Assembly: GCA_937888775.1 (NCBI GenBank)
Contig: CALAQT010000348.1
Coordinates: forward strand, 1-46,468
DNA: 46,468 bases
DNA from: an uncultured Actinomycetes bacterium
GTDB lineage: Bacteria; Actinomycetota; Thermoleophilia; Solirubrobacterales; Solirubrobacteraceae
Direction of reading: 5' to 3'
Made by a program: the position numbers and the translations under genes. Positions 27,639-36,142 of the stretch are shown one piece after another. Each line of letters starts with the position of its first letter. The stretch's first letter is position 1. Under the pieces are notes generated by a model, which had not been told where the DNA came from, did not search any database, and saw only the letters and a list, made by a program, of their open reading frames with translations.

Positions 27639-27714
27639 AACCAGGTCCTTCTGCGACGCTCCGAGCCGAGGGACGTACCGAGCGACGCGGCCTGGCCTCT
27701 GAAGGGGCGGGACA

Positions 27715-27720
27715 TAAGTC
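27715..27720 (+). promoter_or_regulatory. -10-like element before the exporter GTG
   Basis: TAAGTC lies exactly 6 nt before the GTG at 27727, the same geometry as at other presumed leaderless genes in the window. It is the main argument for the longer form of the exporter subunit. Confidence 0.35.
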
Positions 27721-27726
27721 CCATCC

Positions 27727-29616
27727 GTGACCGAACGTCCCGGTCATTCGGGTCGACCGGCCCTACCCGCCGCGGCCGCGCAGGGTGCACCGTTCGTTCA
27801 TGAGCGTCCGGCCGGGCAGCGCCGTGGCCTTGCAACTGCACCGAGCCGGGCCCACCGGATCGCTCGAGTTGCCGCCCCAATGCTGATCCTGCGGCTGCTC
27901 CGGACGTCCATGCGCCCGTACGCGCGCCCGGTGGGGCTGGTTGTCGTGCTCCTGCTGATGCAGTCGGTCGCCAACCTCTACCTCCCCAACCTCAACGCCG
28001 ACATCATCAACAACGGCGTCATCAAGGGCGACATCCACTACATCTGGGTGGTGGGTGGCATCATGCTGGGCATCTCGGTGGCGCTTGGGGTCATCTCCGT
28101 CGTGGCGGTGTACTGGGCGTCGCGCGTGTCGATGGGCGTGGGTCGCGACCTCCGCGGCGCGATCTTCGAGCGTGTACAGCTGCTCTCGGCGCGTGAGATG
28201 AACCGCTTCGGGACGGCCTCGCTGATCACGCGCAACACCAACGACGTGCAGCAGGTCCAGATCTTCCTGCAGATGGCGCTCACCATCATGGTGATGGCCC
28301 CGATCATGGCGGTCGGCGGTGTGATCATGGCGCTGGAGGAGAATGTCAACCTCTCACTGGTGCTGGTCGTGATCGTGCCGCTGATGGCCGCCGTCATCCT
28401 CGCGATGCTGACCATGGCCGTCCCGCTGTTCCAGTCGATGCAGGTGAAGATCGACCGGATCAACCGCGTCCTGCGCGAGCAGATCACCGGCATACGTGTG
28501 ATTCGCGCATTCGTCCGCACGCCCTACGAGGACGAGCGCTTCGAGGCGGCCAACGGCGACCTCACCTCGACAGCCCTGCGTGTCAACCGCATCTTCGTCT
28601 TCGCCATGCCGGCGCTCATGGGCATCATGAACCTGTCGACCATCGCGGTGCTCTGGTTCGGCGGCCACCTGATCAACAGCGGCTCCATGCCGATCGGCAA
28701 CCTCACCGCATTCCTGAGCTACATCATGCAGATCCTTCTCGCCGTGATGATGGGCGTGATGATGTTCATCCTGGTGCCGCGCGCGGTGGCCAGCGCGGCG
28801 CGCATCCAGGAGGTCGTGGGAACCGAGCCGTCGATCACCGACCCCGCGCAACCAATCGCACCGCGCCGGGTGACAGGGATCGTCGAGTTCCGCAATGCCA
28901 CGTTCGGCTACCCCGGTGGCGAACAGCCGGTGTTGCGCGACCTCTCGTTCGTGATGGAGCCGGGACAGACCACCGCCATCATCGGCGGCACCGGAGCGGG
29001 GAAAACGACACTGCTCAACCTCATTCCGCGCTTCTTCGACGTCACCTCGGGCGCGGTCATCGTCGACGGTGTCGACGTGCGCATGCAGTCACAGGAGGCT
29101 CTCTGGGAGACCATCGGGCTTGTGCCGCAGCGCGCCTTCCTCTTCAGCGGCACGGTGGCCGAGAACCTTCGCTTCGGGCGCCAGGACGCGACGGACACCG
29201 AACTGTGGCACGGGCTGGAAGTGGCGCAGGCTCGCGGCTTCGTCGAGGCGATGCCGGGCGGCTTGGGTGCCGTCATCGACCAGGGCGGCAGCAACGTGTC
29301 GGGGGGGCAGCGGCAGCGCCTGGCCATCGCTCGCGCGATCGTCAAGCGTCCGGCGGTGTACCTCTTCGACGACTGCTTCTCGGCGCTGGACGCGGACACC
29401 GACAGCCGGCTCCGCGGCGCACTCAGGGCGGAGACCGCCCGCTCCACGCTGGTCATCGTCGCTCAGCGGGTCAGCACGATCATGCACGCGGAGCGGATCA
29501 TCGTGCTCGACGAGGGCCGCGTGGTGGGCATCGGGACGCACCGCGACCTCATCGCCGGCTGCCCCCCGTACCGCGAGATCGTCGCGTCGCAACTCGGCGA
29601 GGAGGTGGCGGCATGA
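27727..29616 (+). CDS. heterodimeric ABC exporter subunit, degenerate-site half (TM287-like)
   Basis: A type IV ABC exporter with six membrane segments, then an ATPase domain. Walker A is IIGGTGAGKTT and the signature VSGGQRQRL. Walker B ends LFDDCFSALD, with aspartate replacing the catalytic glutamate, and the switch reads VIVAQRVSTI, with glutamine replacing histidine. This is the pattern of the non-hydrolysing half of TM287/288-type heterodimers. Its start overlaps the partner gene (ATGATG at 29613). The start is ambiguous: GTG 27727 (629 residues, leaderless signal) or ATG 27880 (578 residues, beginning MLILRLLRTSMRPYARP as in relatives, no ribosome site). Residues 1-51 of the long form are rich in Arg, Ala and Pro. 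The likely role is drug or lipid export. Confidence 0.88.
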   Translation: MTERPGHSGRPALPAAAAQGAPFVHERPAGQRRGLATAPSRAHRIARVAAPMLILRLLRTSMRPYARPVGLVVVLLLMQSVANLYLPNLNADIINNGVIKGDIHYIWVVGGIMLGISVALGVISVVAVYWASRVSMGVGRDLRGAIFERVQLLSAREMNRFGTASLITRNTNDVQQVQIFLQMALTIMVMAPIMAVGGVIMALEENVNLSLVLVVIVPLMAAVILAMLTMAVPLFQSMQVKIDRINRVLREQITGIRVIRAFVRTPYEDERFEAANGDLTSTALRVNRIFVFAMPALMGIMNLSTIAVLWFGGHLINSGSMPIGNLTAFLSYIMQILLAVMMGVMMFILVPRAVASAARIQEVVGTEPSITDPAQPIAPRRVTGIVEFRNATFGYPGGEQPVLRDLSFVMEPGQTTAIIGGTGAGKTTLLNLIPRFFDVTSGAVIVDGVDVRMQSQEALWETIGLVPQRAFLFSGTVAENLRFGRQDATDTELWHGLEVAQARGFVEAMPGGLGAVIDQGGSNVSGGQRQRLAIARAIVKRPAVYLFDDCFSALDADTDSRLRGALRAETARSTLVIVAQRVSTIMHAERIIVLDEGRVVGIGTHRDLIAGCPPYREIVASQLGEEVAA

Positions 29617-31559
29617 TGGCGCGCGGGCCCGGTCACGGCGGTGGGCTCCGCGGCGGCATGGGCGGCATGGCCGCGCCGGAGAAGCCGAGGGACCTGCGTC
29701 GCACGCTCGCCCAACTCATGGGTCGGTTGCGCCCGGAGTGGGGTCGCATGGTTGCGGCCGTTCTCCTGGCGTCCACCGGCGTTGCCTTCACCGTCATCGG
29801 GCCGAGGATCATCGGCAACGCCACCAACGTGATCTTCAACGGCGTCGCGGGCAAGGCGCTGCCGGCCGGCATGACCAAGGCGGAGGCGATCGCCTACCTG
29901 CAGGCCCATGGCCAGGGACAGCTCGGGGAGATGCTCTCCGGCATGAACATCATCCCGGGCGTGGGAATCGCCTTCTCAGCACTGGGCCAGACATTGGGCG
30001 AGGCGGCGCTGGTGTACCTGCTCGGTGCCGTGTTCAGCTGGATGCAGGGCTACCTCATGGCGGGCGTGGCACAGCGGACGATATACCGGTTGCGCCGCGA
30101 CGTCGAGGAGAAGCTGGCCCGCCTCCCCCTGCAGTACTTCGACAGCCACTCCCACGGCGACATCCTCAGCCGCGTGACCAACGACATCGACAACCTCACC
30201 ACCACGATCCAGCAGGGACTGAGTCAGCTGCTCACCTCCATCCTCACCATCCTCGGCGTGCTGGTGATGATGTTCCTGATCAGCCCGGTGCTGGCCGCGA
30301 TCTCACTGGGTACCGTCCCCGCGTCGGTGGTGGTCACCATCCTCATCGCGAAGCGTTCACAGAAGCAGTTCGCGGCGCAATGGGAGTGGACGGGCACACT
30401 GAACGGCCACGTCGAGGAGATGCACACCGGCCACGCGCTCGTGCAGGTCTTTGGCCGCCGCCGTGCCGCGGTTGACCAGTTCCACACTTACAACGAGAAG
30501 ATGTACAACGCCAGCTTCCGCGCCCAGTTCCTCTCCGGGATCATCCAGCCGGCGATGCAGTTCTTCGCGAACCTCAACTACGTGGTGATCGCCGCGTTCG
30601 GCGGCTACCGGGTGGCGTCGGGGACCATGACGCTCGGTGATGTGCAGGCCTTCATCATGTACTCGCGCCAGTTCACCATGCCGATCACCCAGATCGCCAG
30701 CCAGATGAACCTGCTGCAGTCGGGGCTGGCCTCGGCCGAGCGTGTGTTCGAGTTCCTCCGCGCAACCGAGGAGCAACCCGACGTCGCCGTGCGCCGCGAG
30801 TTGCCCGCCCCCCGCGGGCATGTGGTCCTGGAGCACGTGTCCTTCCGGTACGAGGCGGACAAGCCGCTGATCGACGACTTCACCCTTGACGTGCAACCCG
30901 GCCAGACCGTCGCCATCGTCGGTCCCACCGGCGCGGGCAAGACGACAGTGGTCAACCTGCTCATGCGCTTCTACGAGATCGGCGCCGGGCAGATCCGTAT
31001 CGACGGCGTCGATGCGCACGACCTCAGCCGCGACCAGCTCCGCCACGCCTTCGGGATGGTCCTGCAGGACACCTGGCTCTTCGGCGGGACCATCCGCGAC
31101 AACATCGCCTACGGCAGGGAGGGGGCGACCGAGGAGGAGATCATCGCCGCGGCCGCTACGGCGTACGTCGACCGGTTCGTCCGCACCCTCCCGAACGGCT
31201 ACGACACGGTCCTCGACGAGGAGGCATCGAACATCTCGTCCGGCCAGCGGCAGCTCCTGACCATCGCCCGCGCCTTCCTCGCCGACCCCAGCATTCTCAT
31301 CCTCGACGAGGCCACCAGCAACGTGGACACGCGCACGGAGGTGCTCATCCAGGAGGCGATGGCACAACTGCGACGCGGGCGGACCAGCTTCGTCATCGCC
31401 CACCGCCTGTCGACCATCCGCAATGCCGACTCGATCGTAGTGATGGACCGCGGGCGCATCGTCGAACAGGGTAGTCACGAGGAGCTGCTGCTCCGGCACG
31501 GCTTCTACCACCACCTCTACAACTCGCAGTTCACAGAAGCCGTGGCACCGGCGAGCTGA
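29613..31559 (+). CDS. heterodimeric ABC exporter subunit, canonical half (TM288-like)
   Basis: A 648-residue exporter subunit. The N-terminus is Gly-rich (MMARGPGHGGGLRGGMGGM), followed by six membrane segments. A long extracellular insertion between segments 1 and 2 (about residues 65-115) is typical of the TM288-like half. The ATPase has Walker A IVGPTGAGKTT, Walker B LILDEATSNVD with the catalytic glutamate, and H-loop FVIAHRLSTI. The signature is ISSGQRQLL instead of LSGGQ, as in heterodimers where this signature faces the degenerate site. GAGGAGG precedes the ATG. A GC-rich hairpin follows the stop. Confidence 0.92.
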   Translation: MMARGPGHGGGLRGGMGGMAAPEKPRDLRRTLAQLMGRLRPEWGRMVAAVLLASTGVAFTVIGPRIIGNATNVIFNGVAGKALPAGMTKAEAIAYLQAHGQGQLGEMLSGMNIIPGVGIAFSALGQTLGEAALVYLLGAVFSWMQGYLMAGVAQRTIYRLRRDVEEKLARLPLQYFDSHSHGDILSRVTNDIDNLTTTIQQGLSQLLTSILTILGVLVMMFLISPVLAAISLGTVPASVVVTILIAKRSQKQFAAQWEWTGTLNGHVEEMHTGHALVQVFGRRRAAVDQFHTYNEKMYNASFRAQFLSGIIQPAMQFFANLNYVVIAAFGGYRVASGTMTLGDVQAFIMYSRQFTMPITQIASQMNLLQSGLASAERVFEFLRATEEQPDVAVRRELPAPRGHVVLEHVSFRYEADKPLIDDFTLDVQPGQTVAIVGPTGAGKTTVVNLLMRFYEIGAGQIRIDGVDAHDLSRDQLRHAFGMVLQDTWLFGGTIRDNIAYGREGATEEEIIAAAATAYVDRFVRTLPNGYDTVLDEEASNISSGQRQLLTIARAFLADPSILILDEATSNVDTRTEVLIQEAMAQLRRGRTSFVIAHRLSTIRNADSIVVMDRGRIVEQGSHEELLLRHGFYHHLYNSQFTEAVAPAS

Positions 31560-31589
31560 CCACGTGCCACTTCCCCACTGTTCGGACCG

Positions 31590-31610
31590 GGGCGGGGCAC
31601 ATCCCCGCCC
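31590..31610 (+). terminator. GC-rich hairpin after the ABC exporter operon
   Basis: GGGCGGGG-cacat-CCCCGCCC forms a perfect 8-pair stem with a 5-base loop, 31 nt after the exporter stop and 45 nt before the next gene. There is no T-tract, as is common in GC-rich genomes. Confidence 0.55.
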
Positions 31611-31643
31611 TGGCTCAGCAGCGCGTCACCCCACCCGGCTGAT

Positions 31644-31649
31644 TAGACT
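31644..31649 (+). promoter_or_regulatory. -10-like element of the CBS-citrate synthase gene (leaderless start)
   Basis: TAGACT ends exactly 6 nt before the GTG at 31656 and fits the TANNNT consensus. No ribosome site is present. A -35 box is not evident. Confidence 0.5.
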
Positions 31650-31655
31650 GCTGAC

Positions 31656-33224
31656 GTGACCGACGCGCTCTCCGTCGCCGACCTGATGCACAAGCCGGCC
31701 GTGGTGGTGCACGAGGGCATCACGCTCGCGGCTGCCTCCAAGGTCCTCGACGCGAACAAGGTCGGCGCAGCCGCCGTGCTGGACGGCGGCGAACACCTTG
31801 TGGGCATGGTCAGCGAGCGCGACCTGCTCCGGTCGGTGGGCCATGGCATCGACCCGGGATCAACCAGCATCGACGAGGTGATGACGCGCGACCCGGTGAC
31901 GCTGCGAACCACAGACACCGTCACCGCGGCGCTCGCCATCTTCCGCGACCGACGCTTCCGGCACCTGCCGGTCCTGGAGGGAGACCGGGTGGCCGGCATC
32001 CTCTCCGTCCGTCACGTGGTCCGGGTCGCGCACATCGAGGAGGTCCAGCCGGCCGGCTCGGCGCCACCCGAGCTGGCGCCGCGAGGCCTCGAGGGTGTGG
32101 CCGTGGCCGAGACCGCCGTGGGGGACGTGCGGGGTGAGGAGGGCTTCTTCCACTACCGCGGGTACAACGCCGTGGAGCTGGCCAGCCGGTGCTCGTTCGA
32201 GCAGGTGTGGCACCTGCTCGTGGAGGGCTCGCTGCCCGACGACCACGGGCTGGCCGGCTTCACTGAGCGAGCGGTGGCAGGGCGGCGCCTGCCCGAGGGC
32301 ATCGCCGACCTGTTGCGGCAGATTTCCATACTGCCCAACTACACGCCTCTCTCCGCTCTGCGTTCTGCGGTGTCGGTCACCGGGGCCGCGCTGGGCTCGG
32401 CGCCGACGCTGGACATCTCCGCCAAACAGGTGCGTGCCGACTGCCTGCGCCTGGCGGCGCTGGCGCCGGTGCTGCTGATGCGCCTGCACCGTCATCACCA
32501 CGGGTTGGCGCCGATCGATCCTGACCCGGATCTGGGCTATGCCGCCGCGTATCTGCAGATGCTCACCGGGGAGCGGCCGGCGCCGCGGACGGCCCGGGCA
32601 CTCGAGCAGTACCTCATCCTCACCATGGACCACGGCTTCAACTCCTCGACGTTCACCTCACGCGTGATCACATCGACCGGCTCCGACATCGGCTCGGCAC
32701 TGACGGGAGCGATCGGAGCGCTCGCCGGCCCGCTGCACGGCGGCGCGCCCTCCCGAGCGCTGGCCATGCTCGACGCCATCGGCAGCCCGGACCGAGCCGA
32801 GGAGTATCTGCGCGCCGAGATCGGGGCTGGTCAGCGGCTGATGGGCTTCGGTCATCGCGTGTACAAGACCGACGACCCCCGCTCGACGCTGCTCCGCGAG
32901 GTTGCCACCGAGGTGGGGGGTGATCAGGTGGAGTTCGCGCGGCATGTCGAGGCCACCGCGCTGCGCGTTCTCGCCGAGCTCAAGCCGGGCCGGCGTCTCT
33001 ACACGAACGTCGAGTTCTACGCCGGAGTGGTCATGGACAGCGTTGGAGTTCCCCGCGACATGTTCACGCCCACGTTCGCCTGCAGCCGTACCGTGGGTTG
33101 GACCGCAGCCATAGCCGAGCAGGCGGCCAACAACCGCCTGATCCGGCCCTCGGCGCTCTATGTAGGCCCCGCGCCGCCGCGCCCGTTGCCCGAGGGCTAT
33201 GGCGCCGCCCTGCGCGCCGCCTAG
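31656..33224 (+). CDS. citrate synthase with N-terminal CBS-domain pair
   Basis: A 522-residue fusion. Residues about 6-62 and 73-128 are two CBS repeats (DLMHKPAVVVHEGITLAAASKVL; VMTRDPVTLRTTDTVTAALAIF, each ending in a GMVSERDLL or GILSVRHVV strand). CBS pairs bind AMP, ATP, NADH or similar ligands. From about residue 145 follows a complete citrate synthase that joins oxaloacetate and acetyl-CoA. Catalytic residues by alignment are His361 (GPLHGGAPS), His400 (GFGHRVYKT) and an acidic residue at 453 in TNVEFYAGV, glutamate where the textbook enzyme has aspartate. The C-terminus RPSALYVGPAPPRPLP resembles actinobacterial CitA-type enzymes. The fusion suggests direct control by adenylate charge. 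A 2-methylcitrate synthase activity cannot be excluded. Confidence 0.88.
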   Translation: MTDALSVADLMHKPAVVVHEGITLAAASKVLDANKVGAAAVLDGGEHLVGMVSERDLLRSVGHGIDPGSTSIDEVMTRDPVTLRTTDTVTAALAIFRDRRFRHLPVLEGDRVAGILSVRHVVRVAHIEEVQPAGSAPPELAPRGLEGVAVAETAVGDVRGEEGFFHYRGYNAVELASRCSFEQVWHLLVEGSLPDDHGLAGFTERAVAGRRLPEGIADLLRQISILPNYTPLSALRSAVSVTGAALGSAPTLDISAKQVRADCLRLAALAPVLLMRLHRHHHGLAPIDPDPDLGYAAAYLQMLTGERPAPRTARALEQYLILTMDHGFNSSTFTSRVITSTGSDIGSALTGAIGALAGPLHGGAPSRALAMLDAIGSPDRAEEYLRAEIGAGQRLMGFGHRVYKTDDPRSTLLREVATEVGGDQVEFARHVEATALRVLAELKPGRRLYTNVEFYAGVVMDSVGVPRDMFTPTFACSRTVGWTAAIAEQAANNRLIRPSALYVGPAPPRPLPEGYGAALRAA

Positions 33225-33312
33225 ACTGCTCGAGCGACGGGAGGACCCAGCGCCTTTGGCGCCGCCCTGGTCTCGGCGCCCGGTCGGGCGCTTACGTCGG
33301 CGCCCGGATGGG

Positions 33313-33318
33313 TACAAC
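33313..33318 (+). promoter_or_regulatory. -10-like element of the DsbA-family gene (leaderless start)
   Basis: TACAAC ends exactly 6 nt before the ATG at 33325, in the same GGGTACAAC context as before lon. No ribosome site is present. Confidence 0.45.
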
Positions 33319-33324
33319 AGAGCC

Positions 33325-34035
33325 ATGAATGTTGAGATCTGGTCCGACATCGTCTGTCCGTGGTGCTACATCGGCAAGCGCCGTTTCGAGGGCGCACTGG
33401 CCGATTTCGAGCACCGCGACGACGTCAGCGTCACCTGGCGCAGCTTCCAGCTCGATCCCGGCGCGCCGGCGACGGCGCAGGGTGACCCGGTGGAGCGCCT
33501 CGCCGCCAAGTACGGCATGAGCCGTGCCGACGCCGAGGAGGCGCAGGCGCGGATCACCACCACCGCCGCCACCGAGGGGTTGGAGTTCCACCTCGACCGG
33601 GCGCGGTGGGGGAACACCTTCGACGCCCACCGGCTGCTCCATCACGCGCTGTTTGCCGGCAAGCAGGACAACCTCAAGGAACGGCTCATGGCGGCGTACT
33701 TCGTCGAGGGCGAGGCCGTGGGCGAGCGCGAGGTTCTGGTGCGGCTCGCCACCGAGGTGGGACTCGAGGAGTCGGCGGTCCGCGAGGTTCTCGACAGCGG
33801 CGCCTTCACCGCCGAGGTGCGCCACGACGAGCAGGAGGCGCGCCAGATCGGCATCACCGGCGTCCCGTTCTTCGTCGTCGACCGCGTCTACGGCATCTCC
33901 GGCGCCCAGCCCCCCGAGCTGATCCTCTCCGCGCTGCGAAAGGCGTGGGCGGACGCCCACCCCGCGATTCAAGCCTCGCGGACGCATTGCCATCAGTTGG
34001 ATCCTCATGTCCCAACTGCGCGCACGGGGCGGTAG
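33325..34035 (+). CDS. DsbA-family (FrnE-like) thiol oxidoreductase
   Basis: A 236-residue thioredoxin-fold protein with the active site CPWCYIGKRRFE at residues about 11-22, a helical insertion, and the cis-proline segment ITGVPFFVVDRVYGISGAQ. There is no signal peptide, so it acts in the cytoplasm like FrnE, which isomerises disulfides or serves polyketide tailoring. After ALRKAWADAHP comes a tail of about 20 residues overlapping the convergent malic enzyme gene by 31 bases. This may be a recent extension of the reading frame. Confidence 0.88.
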   Translation: MNVEIWSDIVCPWCYIGKRRFEGALADFEHRDDVSVTWRSFQLDPGAPATAQGDPVERLAAKYGMSRADAEEAQARITTTAATEGLEFHLDRARWGNTFDAHRLLHHALFAGKQDNLKERLMAAYFVEGEAVGEREVLVRLATEVGLEESAVREVLDSGAFTAEVRHDEQEARQIGITGVPFFVVDRVYGISGAQPPELILSALRKAWADAHPAIQASRTHCHQLDPHVPTARTGR

Positions 34036-35738
34036 GCCGGCTCCCACATCGCGTTGCGAACTTCAGAGATCACGTCAGACAACTCGACACGGGCCAGCCC
34101 CTCGGTGAGCGCTGCGCGCGCGACAGCGACACCAACGTGTAGCGACACGGCACGCACAGTGTTCACTGGGGGCGTGAGCGGCGCTCCGAGCGGTGCAGCG
34201 TCGACGAGCTGAGCCATCGCCCCGGCAGCGGCCGCGAGCATGCCGTCGCTGACGGTTCGCGCTCGTGCCACAATGATGCCGAGGCCGAGACCGGGGAAGA
34301 TCAGCGCATTGTTGGCCTGGCCGATGGTGTACGTCGTGCCCTCATGAGCCACCGGAGGAAACGGGCCACCGGTCGCGACCAGCGCACGCCCCTCGGTCCA
34401 CGCGATGAGGTCTGATGGAATCGCCTCGGAGAGCGGTGTGGGGTTCGACATCGCAAAGATGATGGGCCGCTCCGTGTGCGCCGCCATCTCCCGAACGATC
34501 TCTTCGGTGAACGCGCCGGGCGAGGTCGAGCACCCGATCAGGAGGGTTGGCTGCACCTGACGCACCACCTCAAGAAGGTGGATGCCGCTGGCGTCACCGT
34601 CGCCGTCTCGCTGCCAGCTTCGCACCTCAGCCGCCGGCCGCGCGTAGGAGAGCTGAAAGTCGCGCATGCCGCTCGCCATGCCGTCCACCAGCAGCCCATG
34701 GCGACCGAGGCACCAGAACCGGCTGATGGCCTGCTCGCCCGACAGGCCCTCGCGCACCATCGCGTCCCGGATGAGATCAGCGATGCCGATCCCCGCCGTG
34801 CCTGCGCCGAAGACAACGACGCGCTGCTCGGCGAGCGGTACACCCGACGCGCGCGCAGCTGCGATGACGCCCCCGAGCACGACCGCCCCGGTCCCCTGCA
34901 TGTCGTCGTTGAACGTGCAGACCTTATATCGGTAGCGCTCGAGAATGCGCCGCGCGTTGCTGGCGCCGAGATCCTCCCAGTGGAGGAGCGCGTTGGGGAA
35001 GCGAGAGGTCGCCGTCTGCACGTAGGCATCGATAAAGGCGTCGTAGCGCTCGCCGCGTACCCGTGCGTGGCGGGCGCCCATATAAGCGGGGTACTCGAGA
35101 AGCGAGTCGCGATCCGTGCCGACGTCGAGCATGACCGGAATCACGCGCGTGGGATCGATGCCCGCCGCCGCCGTGTACACCGCGAGCTTGCCGACCGAGA
35201 TCGCGATACCTCCCACGCCCCAGTCGCCGATCCCGAGGATCTGCTCAGCGTCAGTGGCAACGATCAGGTCGATGTCGTCGGGCCCGGCGCCGAAGTTGTG
35301 AAACGCCTCATCGATTCCGTCGATATCGTCGATGCACAGATAGATTCCGCGCGGGCGCTGGAACTCCTGGCTGTATCGCTCAATGGCCGTGCCCACCGTC
35401 GGCGTGTAGACGATGGGGATCATCTCGGCGAGGTGGTCGCAGAGAACGCGGTAGTAGAGCGTCTCGTTGCGATCATGCAGCGCACGGAGAAAGATGTACT
35501 TGCTCAGGTCGTCGGGCTGGTCACCGTACTGTGCGTACGATCGCTCCGCCTGCAGGTCGATGTTCGTCACTGCGCGCGGCAGGAGACCGCCAAGCCCGAG
35601 CCCGCGCCGCTCCTCCAGGGTGAACGCGGATCCCTTGTTGAGGGAGGGCGTCTCCAGAACCTCGAGGCCGCGGGCAGTGGTCTCGTACGCGCCATCGGAG
35701 GAGACGCGAAAGTTCCGCCCCCGGCTGATGCTGCTCAT
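34005..35738 (-). CDS. maeA: NAD-dependent malic enzyme (MaeA/SfcA type)
   Basis: A 577-residue large-type malic enzyme that oxidatively decarboxylates malate to pyruvate and CO2. The N-terminal domain has RGLEVLETPSLNKGSAFT and the catalytic tyrosine in MIPIVYTPTVGTA. The lysine lies in SVGKLAVYTAAAGIDP, metal-binding acids in HWEDLGASNA and FNDDMQGTGAVVL, and the dinucleotide motif in VVFGAGTAGIGIADL. The C-terminus contains FAMSNPTPLSEA and NNALIFPGLGLGI. Length and the absence of a phosphotransacetylase domain match the SfcA class. GGGAGGG lies 8 nt before the ATG. Its 3' end overlaps the convergent DsbA-like gene. A 44-base piece of it is duplicated at 27595. Confidence 0.93.
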   Translation of the reverse strand: MSSISRGRNFRVSSDGAYETTARGLEVLETPSLNKGSAFTLEERRGLGLGGLLPRAVTNIDLQAERSYAQYGDQPDDLSKYIFLRALHDRNETLYYRVLCDHLAEMIPIVYTPTVGTAIERYSQEFQRPRGIYLCIDDIDGIDEAFHNFGAGPDDIDLIVATDAEQILGIGDWGVGGIAISVGKLAVYTAAAGIDPTRVIPVMLDVGTDRDSLLEYPAYMGARHARVRGERYDAFIDAYVQTATSRFPNALLHWEDLGASNARRILERYRYKVCTFNDDMQGTGAVVLGGVIAAARASGVPLAEQRVVVFGAGTAGIGIADLIRDAMVREGLSGEQAISRFWCLGRHGLLVDGMASGMRDFQLSYARPAAEVRSWQRDGDGDASGIHLLEVVRQVQPTLLIGCSTSPGAFTEEIVREMAAHTERPIIFAMSNPTPLSEAIPSDLIAWTEGRALVATGGPFPPVAHEGTTYTIGQANNALIFPGLGLGIIVARARTVSDGMLAAAAGAMAQLVDAAPLGAPLTPPVNTVRAVSLHVGVAVARAALTEGLARVELSDVISEVRNAMWEPAYRPVRAVGT

Positions 35739-36142
35739 TCCGAGCCCTCCCTCAATGCAAGCTGATGAACCTTCCTCGACTGATGGCAGTTCTCAACCAC
35801 AGCTTGCGCTGAGGGTTGCTCCGCTACGAGGGCCGAAGGTCCCTGATAGGGCAAGCACGACGGCGGCAATCAGCGTGATGGTCACGGTGGCGCCCTCCGA
35901 ATCCCCGCTGGATCAGCTCGGGGAGAGGATACGCATCGGTTGGTCGATCCCGTCGCCGAGAAGCGATCCCCGGGCCGGCACAGCCTGCTCAGCGTCGACC
36001 AACGGTCCGCCGGTGGACAAGACGGACATCGCTCGCTGCCGTCGGCAGCCGTACACGGGGCGGCGGCGCTCGCGGTGGGCGGGACGGCGACGGGCTTCGG
36101 CGCGTGGCGAATGAAGTCCGGTGCGCCGAGCGCAGCCCTCTC
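35739..36142. other. 404-base gap between malic enzyme and arsM, no supported gene
   Basis: The gap holds the malic enzyme promoter side and the 3' flank of arsM. A 30-codon minus-strand frame starting at a GTG near 35885 (VTITLIAAVVLALSG...) resembles a membrane segment, but it has no ribosome site and is too short to support. Nothing else is recognised. Confidence 0.4.

Noticed and set aside
34476..35765. 429-codon plus-strand frame opposite malic enzyme
   Set aside because: Composition artefact; malic enzyme motifs are complete on the minus strand.
35793..35885. 30-codon minus-strand frame with one hydrophobic segment
   Set aside because: GTG start without ribosome site and no similarity I can name. 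Kept only as a note in the gap entry.
35467..36114. 215-codon plus-strand frame running from inside malic enzyme into the gap
   Set aside because: First half is antisense to malic enzyme. The second half has no ribosome site, domain or plausible composition.
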